Source: CAYQQK01 sp964420065
GTDB taxonomy: Bacteria > Bacillota > Dethiobacteria > DTU022
DNA: 64,000 bases
NCBI GenBank assembly: GCA_964420065.1
Contig: CAYQQK010000008.1
Span: forward strand, 13,911 to 77,910
Direction of reading: 5' to 3'
The position numbers and the translations under genes were made by a program. The notes below the pieces were generated by a model. It ran no database searches. It saw nothing but the letters and a program-made list of their open reading frames with translations, and was not told the DNA's origin. This document shows, one piece after another, positions 16,988-26,794 of this stretch; position 1 is the stretch's first letter, and every line of letters begins with the position of its first letter.

Positions 16988-18190
16988 TCATTCTTGAATA
17001 CCCGGCGTCAATTTGCGGGCCAGGTCCCGGCCCCACTGATAGCAACTTTTGAATTCGCCGGCATCGGGTACCCAGGGCACTTCCAACCCTGCCCCGGCAA
17101 GGGTTAAACCGGCCGCCTCAAGCTTCGCTTCGATCGCCTTGACCGCTCCTTTGCTCCAGCCGTATGAACCGAAGGCAGCCCCAAGACGGTTGACCGGTTT
17201 CAACCCGGTCAGTTCATCCAGAAACGGTGAGAGCACAGAAAGATAATGCCGGTGGACCGTTGGTGAACCGACCACCAGCAGGCGCGACTGAAGCAATTCG
17301 GTAAAGATGTTATTCGTGTCGCGAATCGAAATTTTGAACACGTTTGCAGCAACTTTTTCTGCCGCCATACCCTCGACGATCGTGCGGGCCATGGCGGCGG
17401 TGCTCCCCCACATCGTATCGTAAACCACAACCGCCCTGGGTTGCCATTCGCCCGAGGCCCAGCGGAGGTAAGCTTCGATTATCTGCCCCGGGTTATCCCG
17501 CCAGATCACGCCGTGAGCGGGAGCGATCATGGAAATGGGGATATTCAGGGCGTTAACTTCTTCCAATTTCTTGAGTACCAGACTGCTTAACGGGTAGAGG
17601 ATGTTGGCATAGTAACGGGACGCTTCCTCCATGACCAGTTTGTTCTCCACCTGGTCGTCAAACCGGAAGTTGCCGGCCAGGTGTTGGCCAAAAGCGTCGT
17701 TGGGCATCAGCAGCGCTTCTTCCTTGACATAGGTGAACATACTATCCGGCCAGTGAAGCATGGGCGCTTCAATAAAACTTAAAGTGTGTTTCCCCAGCGA
17801 CAGCGTCGTGCCGGTTTCTACCACCCGGTAATCCCAATCCCCGAAGTAATGCTTGAACAGGCCCTCCTTGCCCCTGGCGGTACAGAATATCTTTGCCCCG
17901 GGGGCCAGCTTCATCAATTCAGGCAGTGCTCCGGAATGATCTGTTTCGACATGATTGATCACGATGTAATCGATCCGGGAAGGATCGATTAATTTTCGGA
18001 TCCGTGCCAACATTTCACCGGCAAAAGGAGCGTAAACCGTATCCACCAGGGTCACTTTTTCGTCCATGATGAGATAACTATTGTAAGTTGTGCCGCGATG
18101 AGTTCCGTAAATGGGCCCATGAAAATAACGCATATCCCAATCCACCGCGCCAACCCAGAAAATGTTTTCCTTGACCGCAACCGGCTCCAT
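16988..18190 (-). CDS. fprA: Flavodiiron protein FprA (A-type flavoprotein)
   Basis: A 400-residue flavodiiron protein that reduces O2 to water or NO to N2O in anaerobes. The N-terminal metallo-beta-lactamase-like domain holds the diiron ligand motif 'HVETDHSGALPELM' (H-x-E-x-D-H) plus further ligands in 'MLHWPDSMF' and 'APAHGVIW'. The C-terminal half is a flavodoxin domain starting 'AVVVYDTMWGSTAAMART', the FMN phosphate loop. There is no fused rubredoxin. An oxygen-detoxification role fits the anaerobic redox genes nearby. Monocistronic, with a terminator downstream. Confidence 0.95.
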   Translation of the reverse strand: MEPVAVKENIFWVGAVDWDMRYFHGPIYGTHRGTTYNSYLIMDEKVTLVDTVYAPFAGEMLARIRKLIDPSRIDYIVINHVETDHSGALPELMKLAPGAKIFCTARGKEGLFKHYFGDWDYRVVETGTTLSLGKHTLSFIEAPMLHWPDSMFTYVKEEALLMPNDAFGQHLAGNFRFDDQVENKLVMEEASRYYANILYPLSSLVLKKLEEVNALNIPISMIAPAHGVIWRDNPGQIIEAYLRWASGEWQPRAVVVYDTMWGSTAAMARTIVEGMAAEKVAANVFKISIRDTNNIFTELLQSRLLVVGSPTVHRHYLSVLSPFLDELTGLKPVNRLGAAFGSYGWSKGAVKAIEAKLEAAGLTLAGAGLEVPWVPDAGEFKSCYQWGRDLARKLTPGIQE

Positions 18191-18497
18191 AGGTTACGCC
18201 TCCTTCTTTTTTGGGGCGGTTTAACCCACCCCTATTCTAATCTTAACTATAGCATATTTTACTATCCCGGGCTCGCCTCGGCAGGGCCCGGATGACAAGT
18301 CAAGATCCGGACCTATCGCTTTGTATTCCCGCTGGCTCCCATCCCCAATTAGACCAGCCCTTTCCTCCAACCGGGACGCCGGCTCCTTTCCTGCCCGCCA
18401 AGCGCCGTTGAATCAATGATCATTCTCCCGCAACCCGGCCGGTTTACGAAATTGCTGCCGCAAGGAAACGTCTCCTCGGCCGGTACGACCCATCCTG
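18191..18497. other. Intergenic stretch between fprA and the manganese riboswitch promoter
   Basis: About 300 bp with no gene I can support. The part next to fprA must hold its leftward promoter; TATAGT near 18247-18252 is a weak -10 candidate. An open frame on the minus strand at 18349-18624 crosses the riboswitch and is not credible. Confidence 0.35.
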
Positions 18498-18526
18498 TTG
18501 ACAGGCGGCGGAGGTTTCGGTAAGAT
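18498..18526 (+). promoter_or_regulatory. SigA-type promoter of the Mn riboswitch transcript
   Basis: TTGACA at 18498-18503, a 17-bp spacer and TAAGAT at 18521-18526. Transcription would start near 18533, exactly at the 5' end of the aptamer. Confidence 0.8.
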
Positions 18527-18533
18527 AAACAAA

Positions 18534-18670
18534 CAAAGGGGAGTAGCGGGCAGGATTTAACCTGCCGGGTGCGACCAACAGCACGGTAGCGATACCTGGT
18601 CCACCCCTTGCCCCCAGGCAGCAAGACCTTTGACCGGGTTAGACTACCCGTGGAAAGGGTCTTTCTATTT
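18534..18670 (+). ncRNA. yybP-ykoY manganese riboswitch with terminator
   Basis: The aptamer has the family hallmarks: AAAGGGGAGTAGC at 18535-18547 and GCAAGACCTTT at 18621-18631. The closing helix P1 is CAAAGG (18534-18539) with CCTTTG (18627-18632). Between them lie a GGCAGG/CCTGCC stem and a variable arm. Downstream, AAGACC-TTT (18623-18631) can pair with AAAGGGTCTT (18654-18663), enclosing a CGGGT/ACCCG stem and followed by TTTCTATTT. This would be a terminator that competes with the aptamer, giving expression when Mn2+ is bound. Known members control Mn exporters, including P-type ATPases, which fits the gene downstream. Confidence 0.9.
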
Positions 18671-18702
18671 CAGGCTGATCCAAGGATGGGGGGCTAAAGG
18701 CA

Positions 18703-21489
18703 TTGCACAAGGAACGCATCCCGGTGGAGCAAGAACTGCCTGTCGGGGTTGGACACTGGTTTGCCCTTGACGGGACGGAAGTTGCGGCACGCCTGCAAAC
18801 GGACCCCATTCGGGGGCTGGACACCATAGCGGTGGAACAACGGCGCCGGCGGCACGGCTACAACGAGCTGGATGGGGAACGCGGCCGCACCATCCCAGGG
18901 ATGTTCGCCGCTCAATTTTCCGAATTCCTGGTGCTGCTCCTGGCTGGAGCGGGGGTGATTTCCCTTTTATTGAAAGAAACAACTGATGCTGCCGTGATTT
19001 TAGTCGTGCTCTGCATTAATGCCATCCTCGGGGTGATTCAGGAAAGCCGTGCCGAAAAATCGATGGCGGCCCTGAAAACCCTGACAGCACCGGTAGCACG
19101 GGTACTACGTGGAGGGGAGATCAGTGAAGTGCCGGCTCGGGAACTGGTTCCGGGCGATATAATCATTCTTGATTCCGGTGACCTGATCCCGGCCGACGCC
19201 CGGTTGCTCGAATCCGCCAACCTGCAGGTAAACCAATCCGCTCTGACCGGGGAAGCGGAGGGGGTAGCAAAGGACGCCTCCTTCAAAAGCCCCGGTTCCC
19301 TGCCCTTACCTCTGGCCGACCGCGCCAATCTGGTCCACCTGGGGACCACCGTCACCTGCGGACGTGCCCGGGCCATCGTCATTGCAACCGGGATGGAAAC
19401 TGAAATCGGCCGCATCGCCGGCATGATCCGTGCTGTCCCCGTTGAAAAAACGCCGTTGCAGAAAAAGTTGGACCGGCTCGGCAAACAGCTTGGAATCCTG
19501 GCGCTGCTGGCCTGCGCAGTTATTTTTGTGCTGGGAATCTTCCAGGGTCATGACTATTACGCCATGCTCCTGATCTCTGTGAGCCTGGCCGTGGCGGCGA
19601 TCCCGGAGGGACTACCGGCAGTCGTCACAATCGTGCTTGCTTTGGGGGTGCAGCATATGGCCCGCCGCAAAGCAATCATCCGCAAACTCCCCGCCGTGGA
19701 AGCTCTTGGAGCGGCTACGGTGATCTGTTCGGATAAAACAGGCACCCTGACCCAAAATGCGATGACCGTACGCCGTATTGTCACCACGGAAAAGATGTAC
19801 ACCGTGACGGGTGAAGATTACAAACCGGAAGGGCGGTTTTTGTCCGGTGAACCGGCGGAAGAGGTGGATCCGGTCGCGGAAAAACAACTGGCATTGTTGC
19901 TTGGCACAGCCTCTCTCAATTGCAACGCCCGGTTGATCCGGGACAAAAATGGTGGGCCACCCCGAATTTCAGGCGACCCGACCGAGGGAGCCCTGGTCAC
20001 GGCAGCGGAAAAAGCCGGCTTTTGCCCAATCCGCCTTGAGGTGCAACTGCCGCGCCGGCACGAATATCCCTTTGACGCGGAAAGAAAATGCTGTTCAACC
20101 GTGCACGACGGCCCCTTGCCCTGGCAAATACCCGGTTTGCAGGCGCAGCGCTGGCTTTTCACCAAAGGCGCACCCGATTTGATCCTGAACCGGTGCAGCT
20201 GCTACCTGGCCGGTGACAGCATTTGCGTACTTGACCCCGCCACACGGGATCAAATTCTGTCCCAGAATCGGGAGATGGCCTCCTCTGCCCTGCGAGTGCT
20301 TGCCGTCGCCCTGCGTCCCCTTGAAATCAACGAAGCCCTGCCCGGGAATCCGGAGGAGGCTGAACGGGACCTTGTTTTTCTCGGTTTGATGGGCCTGATC
20401 GACCCGCCCCGTCCCGAAGCGGCGCATGCCCTGGAGATCAGCCGCCGCGCCGGAATCAATGTGAAAATGATCACCGGAGACCATCGCGCTACCGCTCTGG
20501 CTGTGGGCCGGAGCCTGGGTCTGGCCTGTTGTGAAGAAGAAGTCATGACCGGAATCGAAATAGATCGATTGGACCGGGAAGAACTGGCGGCGCAAGTGAA
20601 TACGATCGCTATTTTCGCCCGTGTTTCACCGGAACACAAGCTGCGTATCGTCGATGCTCTGCAACAAAATGGTGAAATTGTAGCCATGACCGGCGATGGT
20701 GTCAACGATGCCCCCGCCCTGAAAAAAGCGGATATCGGGGTAGCAATGGGGGTTACCGGCACCGGTGTAGCCAGGGAGGCGGCGGAAATGGTTCTTGCCG
20801 ACGACAATTTCGCCACCATTGTCTACGCCGTGCAGGAAGGCCGCATCATTTTCGACAACATCCGTAAAGCAGTTTTTTTCCTGTTTTCCTGCAATGTCGG
20901 GGAAATCCTGGTTATTTTCGCGTCAATCCTGTTCGGGTGGCCCCTACCTTTACTGCCGGTACAGATCCTGTGGATCAATCTGGTTACCGACAGTCTCCCT
21001 GCCCTGGCTTTGGGAATAGATCCACCCGAACACGGAACCATGGAGCGCCCGCCACAAAAGCCCGGTAAGGGCATCTTCACCCCGGGAAATATTTTTACTC
21101 TGGCCGCCTACGCCCTCACCATTACCACTGTAACCCTGATCGCTTTTTTTTGCGGACAGGCGGTATCGATTGCCAAGGGACGCTCGATGGCCTTTGCCAC
21201 CTTGGCCCTATCCCAATTGGTGCATGCCTTTAATTTTCGGTCGCTGGAGGGAAGCGTTTTAAACCGGAGACTGTTTACCAACCGGCCCTTACTGGGGGCA
21301 TTCCTGGTATCGGGGATACTGCAGGCGACAGTGCTTTTGTTTCCTTTCCCGGCAAAAATTTTCCGGGTGGCCCGCCTGAATGGAAGTGATTGGTTACAAG
21401 TAGCGATGCTATCGTTGTCGATATTGTTATTTGGGGAACTGTGGAAGGCAATCCGAAAAAGATGGAAAGGGCCGCCCTGTTCAATATGA
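18703..21489 (+). CDS. Cation-transporting P-type ATPase (P2A, Mn2+/Ca2+ export)
   Basis: A 928-residue P2A ATPase of the SERCA/PMR1 group. The actuator motif is 'LTGEAEGV', the phosphorylation site Asp344 is in 'SDKTGTLT', and 'TGDGVNDAPALK' closes the P domain. Ion ligands visible in the membrane are 'IPEGLP' (Glu302), 'NVGE' in M5 (Asn731, Glu734) and 'NLVTD' in M6 (Asn759, Asp763). SERCA-like site I and II residues are thus both present. The Mn riboswitch argues for Mn2+ export; Ca2+ transport is also possible. It starts at TTG 18703, shortly after the riboswitch terminator. Confidence 0.92.
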   Translation: MHKERIPVEQELPVGVGHWFALDGTEVAARLQTDPIRGLDTIAVEQRRRRHGYNELDGERGRTIPGMFAAQFSEFLVLLLAGAGVISLLLKETTDAAVILVVLCINAILGVIQESRAEKSMAALKTLTAPVARVLRGGEISEVPARELVPGDIIILDSGDLIPADARLLESANLQVNQSALTGEAEGVAKDASFKSPGSLPLPLADRANLVHLGTTVTCGRARAIVIATGMETEIGRIAGMIRAVPVEKTPLQKKLDRLGKQLGILALLACAVIFVLGIFQGHDYYAMLLISVSLAVAAIPEGLPAVVTIVLALGVQHMARRKAIIRKLPAVEALGAATVICSDKTGTLTQNAMTVRRIVTTEKMYTVTGEDYKPEGRFLSGEPAEEVDPVAEKQLALLLGTASLNCNARLIRDKNGGPPRISGDPTEGALVTAAEKAGFCPIRLEVQLPRRHEYPFDAERKCCSTVHDGPLPWQIPGLQAQRWLFTKGAPDLILNRCSCYLAGDSICVLDPATRDQILSQNREMASSALRVLAVALRPLEINEALPGNPEEAERDLVFLGLMGLIDPPRPEAAHALEISRRAGINVKMITGDHRATALAVGRSLGLACCEEEVMTGIEIDRLDREELAAQVNTIAIFARVSPEHKLRIVDALQQNGEIVAMTGDGVNDAPALKKADIGVAMGVTGTGVAREAAEMVLADDNFATIVYAVQEGRIIFDNIRKAVFFLFSCNVGEILVIFASILFGWPLPLLPVQILWINLVTDSLPALALGIDPPEHGTMERPPQKPGKGIFTPGNIFTLAAYALTITTVTLIAFFCGQAVSIAKGRSMAFATLALSQLVHAFNFRSLEGSVLNRRLFTNRPLLGAFLVSGILQATVLLFPFPAKIFRVARLNGSDWLQVAMLSLSILLFGELWKAIRKRWKGPPCSI

Positions 21490-21647
21490 TCGGTTTGCGT
21501 CTGGATAAAACCGGACCTGTTCCAGTTCGTTTTCGGAAACCCGGGTAAGCAACATCGCCGGCCAGTACAGCAGCACATGGTCACGAATACGATCGGCCCT
21601 TTTTATCGGCTTAACGGTTCAACGGCCGTAAGGGAGATCATCCCTCC

Positions 21648-22958
21648 CTACGAGGGGAAAAGGGAGGGGAGGATCATGGAAACGGCATGGTGTTCTTCGT
21701 CCAGATTTTCGGCCAGAAGAGCCTCGATTTCGGCCTTATTGATTTGGGAAAGCAGGACGGGAAAGCTAAGAAAATCGGCACCACAGAAATGATAGGACAG
21801 GAAATTGTTAGCAATGAATTCAAGTGTGTTGAACTGACGCAGGTAAACCCCAAGTTGTTTGCGGCGGTGCCGTTCGAACTGCTCCGCCGTTATCCCCGTT
21901 TCCCGCAGGGCTCCAATCCCGTCCAGGATCCGCCTGTACAGCTTCTCCGGTTGCCCCGTCTCGCCGCCGACAAGTGTGTAGCCGTACGTGCTTTCGGCCA
22001 TATAACCGGCGCTAAAACGATCGTCGATCAGGCCCTCCTGGTAAAGCGACTGGTAAAGCGGTTCGCTGCGCCCGAAAAGAACATCCAAAAGCAAATCCAT
22101 GGCGATTTCCCGCCGGAGCATCTCCTCCCCTGAAATCCCATCCACCATAAAGAGATCCTTGAAGCCGACACTGATTACCGGCTCGGAAACAGCCAGTTCT
22201 TGGGTGATGCGGGGGCGATTTATTCCCGGCGGCTCTTCCGGATAAAAACGACGGATTGTCCCCAACGGCTGATAATGGCGCCGGCCCAGGTTGGCCGCGG
22301 TCATCTCCCCGATCCGTTGCGGATCCACATCCCCAACAACAAAGAGAGCCATATTGCTGGGATGATAGTAAGTACGGTAACTGAGGTAAAGCACCTCCGG
22401 GGTGATTTGGGCGATGCTTTCGACCGTCCCCTCAATTTTATTGCGCACCGGGTGTTTTTGGTAGAGCGCCTGAAGCAAATTCGAAAAGAGCTGCCACTGG
22501 GGATTGTCATCGTACATACGGATCTCTTGACCGATAATGCCCTGCTCGTTTCGTACCGACTGTTCCGTAAAATAGGGATCCTGGACAAAATCAAGAAGCA
22601 GCTCAAAGTTTTCCTCGAAACGCGCGGTGGTGGAAAAAAGGTAGGCCGTATGGGTAAAGGAAGTGAAAGCATTGGCCGAGGCCCCGTTGGCGGCAAAACG
22701 TTCAAAAACATTGCCGCGTTCGTCCTCAAACAGCTTGTGCTCCAGGAAATGAGCCAACCCCCCGGGCAACTCTTTGACCTCATTGCTTCCGTCAACCTGG
22801 TAACTGCTATCAATGGAACCGAAATGGGTGGCCAAAACAGCATATTTTTTGCGGTAGCCCGGCCGGGGCAACACAAATACCCGCAACCCCGGAGGCACGA
22901 TACACCGGTGCAGCACCTCTCCCAAAAACGGCAATTCAACCTGTTTCATTTCAGCCAT
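21648..22958 (-). CDS. ymfH: M16 peptidase YmfH-like (EF-P modification-associated)
   Basis: A 436-residue M16 zinc peptidase. The inverted zinc motif is present as 'HFLEH' (HxxEH), with the third ligand Glu in 'IIGQEIRMYDD' about 75 residues later. The second half is the M16C non-catalytic domain. In B. subtilis the pair YmfF/YmfH is required for 5-aminopentanol modification of EF-P (databases also write YfmF/YfmH). The start is the ATG at 22956-22958 with AAAGGGGGA upstream, overlapping ymfF by 8 nt. It probably works as a heterodimer with the inactive partner. Confidence 0.88.
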   Translation of the reverse strand: MAEMKQVELPFLGEVLHRCIVPPGLRVFVLPRPGYRKKYAVLATHFGSIDSSYQVDGSNEVKELPGGLAHFLEHKLFEDERGNVFERFAANGASANAFTSFTHTAYLFSTTARFEENFELLLDFVQDPYFTEQSVRNEQGIIGQEIRMYDDNPQWQLFSNLLQALYQKHPVRNKIEGTVESIAQITPEVLYLSYRTYYHPSNMALFVVGDVDPQRIGEMTAANLGRRHYQPLGTIRRFYPEEPPGINRPRITQELAVSEPVISVGFKDLFMVDGISGEEMLRREIAMDLLLDVLFGRSEPLYQSLYQEGLIDDRFSAGYMAESTYGYTLVGGETGQPEKLYRRILDGIGALRETGITAEQFERHRRKQLGVYLRQFNTLEFIANNFLSYHFCGADFLSFPVLLSQINKAEIEALLAENLDEEHHAVSMILPSLFPS

Positions 22959-24246
22959 CGCTCTCGTCCCCCTTTTCCGTCCCGTGCAGCAGATAAACGG
23001 TATCAAGTTTGACCCGCGCGGCCACCCCGGTCACTTCTTCCACGGTCACCTGTTCGATCTGCCGGATCTTTTCATCCATTTCATCAACCCGGCCTCCGAG
23101 ACGCCCATCCAGGTGCGAAAAGATCAACTGGTAGGGACTGTCCTCGGAGGCGCGTAAACCATTGACCATGGCCCGGCGGGTATGCTCCATCTCGATCGGG
23201 GTGATTTCACCCCGGGCCATGGCCTCGACTTGCTGCTCGACAATAGTGCGGGTTTTGGTATAATTGACATCTTCAATCCCTGCCGTAATGACCATGATCC
23301 CCTTGTGTCGCTCCAGACGCGAATAAGCATAATAAGCAAGGCCGGCCTTCTCGCGTACGTTCTGAAAAAGTTTTGAATGGGGATAGCCGCCCAAAATACC
23401 GTTGTACATCAGCAGCGGGTAACGGAGGGCATCGCTGAAGGCGGTAGCGGTGCGGTAGCCCATAACCAGCTTGGCCTGGTTTACCGGCAGCCGCTCTTCA
23501 ACATAGCGCACCGCCTTTACCGAGTGGTTGATCTCCGTTTTCGGCAGCCGGACCGGCCGGGGGTTACGAGAAAATGAAAACTGTTCCGCAGCGGTTTCCC
23601 GCACCCGGGACCATTCCAGATCCCCGATCACATAAAGATCGATCGGGTTGGCCGAAAGGATCGCGCGATAGTAGCGGTACAACCCCGGCGGGTCAACCCC
23701 GGCCAGATCCTCGAGGCGACCCAGCCGGTAAACACCGAAGCGTTCCGCTGTACACATTTCCTGCAGGCACCGCTCCAGTGCATAGGCAACCTTGTCATTG
23801 ATCAGCCCGCGAATATCCCGGCTCAGTTGTTCCTTTTCCCGGGTCACGAAATCGGGACGGAAACCGGCCGCCCCGTCCACAAGCGGATCCGCTACAACAT
23901 TGCTCAAGACGTTCAGGCCGCGGTTTAAGAGTGTCCCATTTTCGCCAACGTAGCGTCCGTGTACCGTCTCCAGGGTAAAGGAGATCAGGTGGGTTTCTCC
24001 TTTTTTATGAACGCCGCCGGCCAGCTCAGCCCCGTAAAGCCGTTCCAGCTCCCGACGCAAGACAATCGTATCCGGAAAACGGGCACAGCCCCGTTCCAGA
24101 ACAGCCGGCAACAGCGCGGTTCTGGTGGCCAGTTCATGACTTAACTCCTGATGCAAAAACAGGGCCAGGTTGATTGTTTTAAACTGGCGTGAGGATATGA
24201 AAATCAAGCGGATTCCGTTGGGCAGGGTATCGGTAAAGGTTTCCAA
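22951..24246 (-). CDS. ymfF: M16-like protein YmfF (EF-P modification-associated, inactive partner)
   Basis: A 431-residue M16-fold protein. At the position of HxxEH it has 'ALLPAVLERG', so it lacks the zinc site and must be a non-catalytic partner of the downstream YmfH. The fold is otherwise intact, including the second-half 'YAYSRLERHKGIMVITAGI'. It starts with TTG at 24244-24246, eleven bases after GAGGGGG. The two genes form a coupled operon. Confidence 0.86.
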   Translation of the reverse strand: METFTDTLPNGIRLIFISSRQFKTINLALFLHQELSHELATRTALLPAVLERGCARFPDTIVLRRELERLYGAELAGGVHKKGETHLISFTLETVHGRYVGENGTLLNRGLNVLSNVVADPLVDGAAGFRPDFVTREKEQLSRDIRGLINDKVAYALERCLQEMCTAERFGVYRLGRLEDLAGVDPPGLYRYYRAILSANPIDLYVIGDLEWSRVRETAAEQFSFSRNPRPVRLPKTEINHSVKAVRYVEERLPVNQAKLVMGYRTATAFSDALRYPLLMYNGILGGYPHSKLFQNVREKAGLAYYAYSRLERHKGIMVITAGIEDVNYTKTRTIVEQQVEAMARGEITPIEMEHTRRAMVNGLRASEDSPYQLIFSHLDGRLGGRVDEMDEKIRQIEQVTVEEVTGVAARVKLDTVYLLHGTEKGDESDG

Positions 24247-24313
24247 ATGTAAAGAACCCCCTCTTCACTTCACGTGCATGGCAAAACACTGTTTATTTCC
24301 TTATTATACCCTG

Positions 24314-26794
24314 CTATTCCTGCCGCATGGCAGCGGCGGGATGCAATTCGCGCAAGGCCAAAGTGATCATTGCCGAAAGGAGCGGCGGCACGGTAAAAAG
24401 CAGGATCATCGCCGCCGCGACCACCCCCGAATCATTGGCCAGGAGGGCGGCTACCCCTCCCGCCGCCCCGGCAGCGGCACCTACCAGCAAATACGGTTGT
24501 TCCCGCCCAAGGCGCCGCAACAGGCCAATCGGATAAAAACATAAAAACACCAACAGTGCAAGAAAAGAAACCAGGGCGCGACTCCAGATCGAATAGCGCA
24601 CCAGTTTCCAATTCATGGAGGCCTTGCGGATCACGGTCTCCCATAGTACATCCAGGCCCCTTTCCCGCAAAGACAGGCCGAACCGTCCCAGGTGGGAGGC
24701 AGCCCCCGCGGCCAGGGGGCTGAAATTGAACAGCCAAAGGAACAGGACGGCCAGACCCAACCCGGCCGGAAAGGCAATCCGAAGCGAACGTTTCAAATCG
24801 GGACCGTGCAGGGCCGACCGGACACCGGCGGCGGCAACGGCAAAAGCTACCGCAGCGGCGACTGTGCCGCCTAGGTTCGCCCCGAAACGTGGCGAAGCGA
24901 GGTAGAGAACAATGATGATGTAAAGAACCAGGGAAAAAACCCAGACAGCTCGCAATGGAAGGGCGGAACGCGGCTCGTCGGCAGGCGGCCTGGTCGCAAT
25001 TCCCGCCGGAAAAGCACCATTCGGACCAGCCGCCATACCGGCCAGGGCGGTGCTGCCCGTTAAAGCGGCGCCGATGAGTGTACCCATGTATTCGTTGCCG
25101 GTGCCGTAGTAACGGGAACCACCAATGATATCGTAACCTAAAAAAGAATACTGCTGCAGGGGCGAACCATTCAACCCGTCGATCAAGATCAGTCCCGCTC
25201 CAGCCAGCCCGAACAACGCCCAAAAAACAGGTGCGCCGGCCACTTTTTTCAGCCGCCCCAGGAACAACGCCAAAACAAGGGTTGTAACCGCCAAAGTTAC
25301 CCCGGACAGGGCGGCGGAGGAAAACGGGTAGGCGGGCCAAGCGGCCAAAAGCAGCAGCGCCGGGGGGACCAGAACCAACGCCTCAAGGGCGGCGGCCAGG
25401 TGTTCCGCCAGGGTAAGGCGTAGGGCCAATCCGGCCAGAGAAGCTACAATGGTGATGATCACAAGCATAACAAATCCTTTTAGAATTGGCGGACGCTGTC
25501 GGTAAAGACGAACGGCACGAGTGAAAAAGTAATCGAGTCGTGCGGGAGCGTCGGGTGAGGCAACAACCCCAATCGGAAAGCATGCATCGCCGGGTCGGTT
25601 CCCTTCCACCAGAAAAGCGGCAGTCAGCGCCACCAGGTCGGCGCCGGCAACAAGCCCCGGACGGCGGGTGTTGGCGCTTTCGGCAAGGCCTCCCGGACAT
25701 CCACCCCCGGTCATGACAAACGGCACCAGGGCCTCTTCCCCTCCGGGCAGATTGGCGGGAGGTGAAGGCACCACCAGAAGAAACATTACCTGCCCGTTAC
25801 ACTGGAAAAGCAGGGAGCCGACTAGCCGGTCCAGCCTGGCGACGGTATCCGCCAGAAGCATATCGCGCCGGTTTTCATCCAGGTTGAGCCAGTAACGATC
25901 TAGCCGGTTAATATCACCGAAATCGATCACAATAAAGTGAGCTTTTTCCAGGAGAGAGACGGCCGCTTCAACGAGGACGTCCAGGGAGGCGCGACAACCG
26001 AAAGGGGCGAACGGGGTCCGTTCAAGGACCTCGTCTCCAACCAATCCCAGCGGAACCGTTCCCTCCCGGTCCATGGCGATCAAAACCGCATTGCGTACGG
26101 GATTGCCGATCCCGCCATCGGCATTACCGGCCACGGCGGCCACTTTACCGTGCCCGGCGAGGTAGCCTCCCAGATAACCCGGCAACACCCGGTAGCCGAG
26201 CGATCGGTTGCGCCGGTACAAAGTGGGCATATGCAGGTGAAAAACCGCGCCATCGGGAGCACGACCGGTATGGCGCATGAAGAGAATTTCCGCCTGTTGC
26301 CCTTCAAAGATTTCTCCACGCTGGAAAGCCTGCCCCCCTTCCGAGCCGGCCACGGCCCGGGCACCCGCGCCGAGGGTCAAATAACCACTTTCGCTGCCGC
26401 TGCCGGCACTACGGACATTCATCAGAGCAACCGCACCGTTTTCCATCATTGTGCGCAGCGCCGGCCCGGCATGGTCGCACAAAAGTGGGTAGCTCAACCG
26501 GTCTACCACCACCAGGAGCATTTTCTTTTCACCGGCCGGTTGTGTCACAACAACAGCTTGATCGGGATCAGGTTCGCGGCCCCATACAGGAGCAGCAAGA
26601 AAAACAGATGAAAATAATATAGAACAGGACAGGAATAAAGCCGGAACGAACCGCACCGGAGCAATTTGCCCTTTTGAGGAAATCATTTTACCGGTAGTAT
26701 CACCGAAGATGACACGTTCATCCCCTCCCCCGGCGCCGGCAACCCGCCTTTCCTTTCCCGGCCCGCTCCGGCCTGTTTTCCAGCGTCCCATCAT
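24314..26794 (-). CDS. Large membrane protein with alkaline-phosphatase-like ectodomain
   Basis: An 826-residue protein. After a short basic N-terminus, a hydrophobic signal/anchor lies at about 47-70. An extracytoplasmic domain follows to about residue 430, with alkaline phosphatase/sulfatase-type segments such as 'LLVVVDRLSYP', 'SGYLTLGAGARA' and 'VIDFGDINRLD'. The C-terminal 380 residues are about ten transmembrane helices. Substrate unknown; surface polymer or lipid-headgroup turnover is possible. The ATG pair at 26789-26794 follows AGGGGAGGGG and overlaps the upstream glycosyltransferase by 77 nt. A start at 26686 is possible but has no ribosome binding site. Confidence 0.75.
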   Translation of the reverse strand: MMGRWKTGRSGPGKERRVAGAGGGDERVIFGDTTGKMISSKGQIAPVRFVPALFLSCSILFSSVFLAAPVWGREPDPDQAVVVTQPAGEKKMLLVVVDRLSYPLLCDHAGPALRTMMENGAVALMNVRSAGSGSESGYLTLGAGARAVAGSEGGQAFQRGEIFEGQQAEILFMRHTGRAPDGAVFHLHMPTLYRRNRSLGYRVLPGYLGGYLAGHGKVAAVAGNADGGIGNPVRNAVLIAMDREGTVPLGLVGDEVLERTPFAPFGCRASLDVLVEAAVSLLEKAHFIVIDFGDINRLDRYWLNLDENRRDMLLADTVARLDRLVGSLLFQCNGQVMFLLVVPSPPANLPGGEEALVPFVMTGGGCPGGLAESANTRRPGLVAGADLVALTAAFLVEGNRPGDACFPIGVVASPDAPARLDYFFTRAVRLYRQRPPILKGFVMLVIITIVASLAGLALRLTLAEHLAAALEALVLVPPALLLLAAWPAYPFSSAALSGVTLAVTTLVLALFLGRLKKVAGAPVFWALFGLAGAGLILIDGLNGSPLQQYSFLGYDIIGGSRYYGTGNEYMGTLIGAALTGSTALAGMAAGPNGAFPAGIATRPPADEPRSALPLRAVWVFSLVLYIIIVLYLASPRFGANLGGTVAAAVAFAVAAAGVRSALHGPDLKRSLRIAFPAGLGLAVLFLWLFNFSPLAAGAASHLGRFGLSLRERGLDVLWETVIRKASMNWKLVRYSIWSRALVSFLALLVFLCFYPIGLLRRLGREQPYLLVGAAAGAAGGVAALLANDSGVVAAAMILLFTVPPLLSAMITLALRELHPAAAMRQE

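Noticed and set aside
18349..18624. Open frame on the minus strand across the Mn riboswitch
   Set aside because: It overlaps a well supported structured RNA and has no protein-like features.
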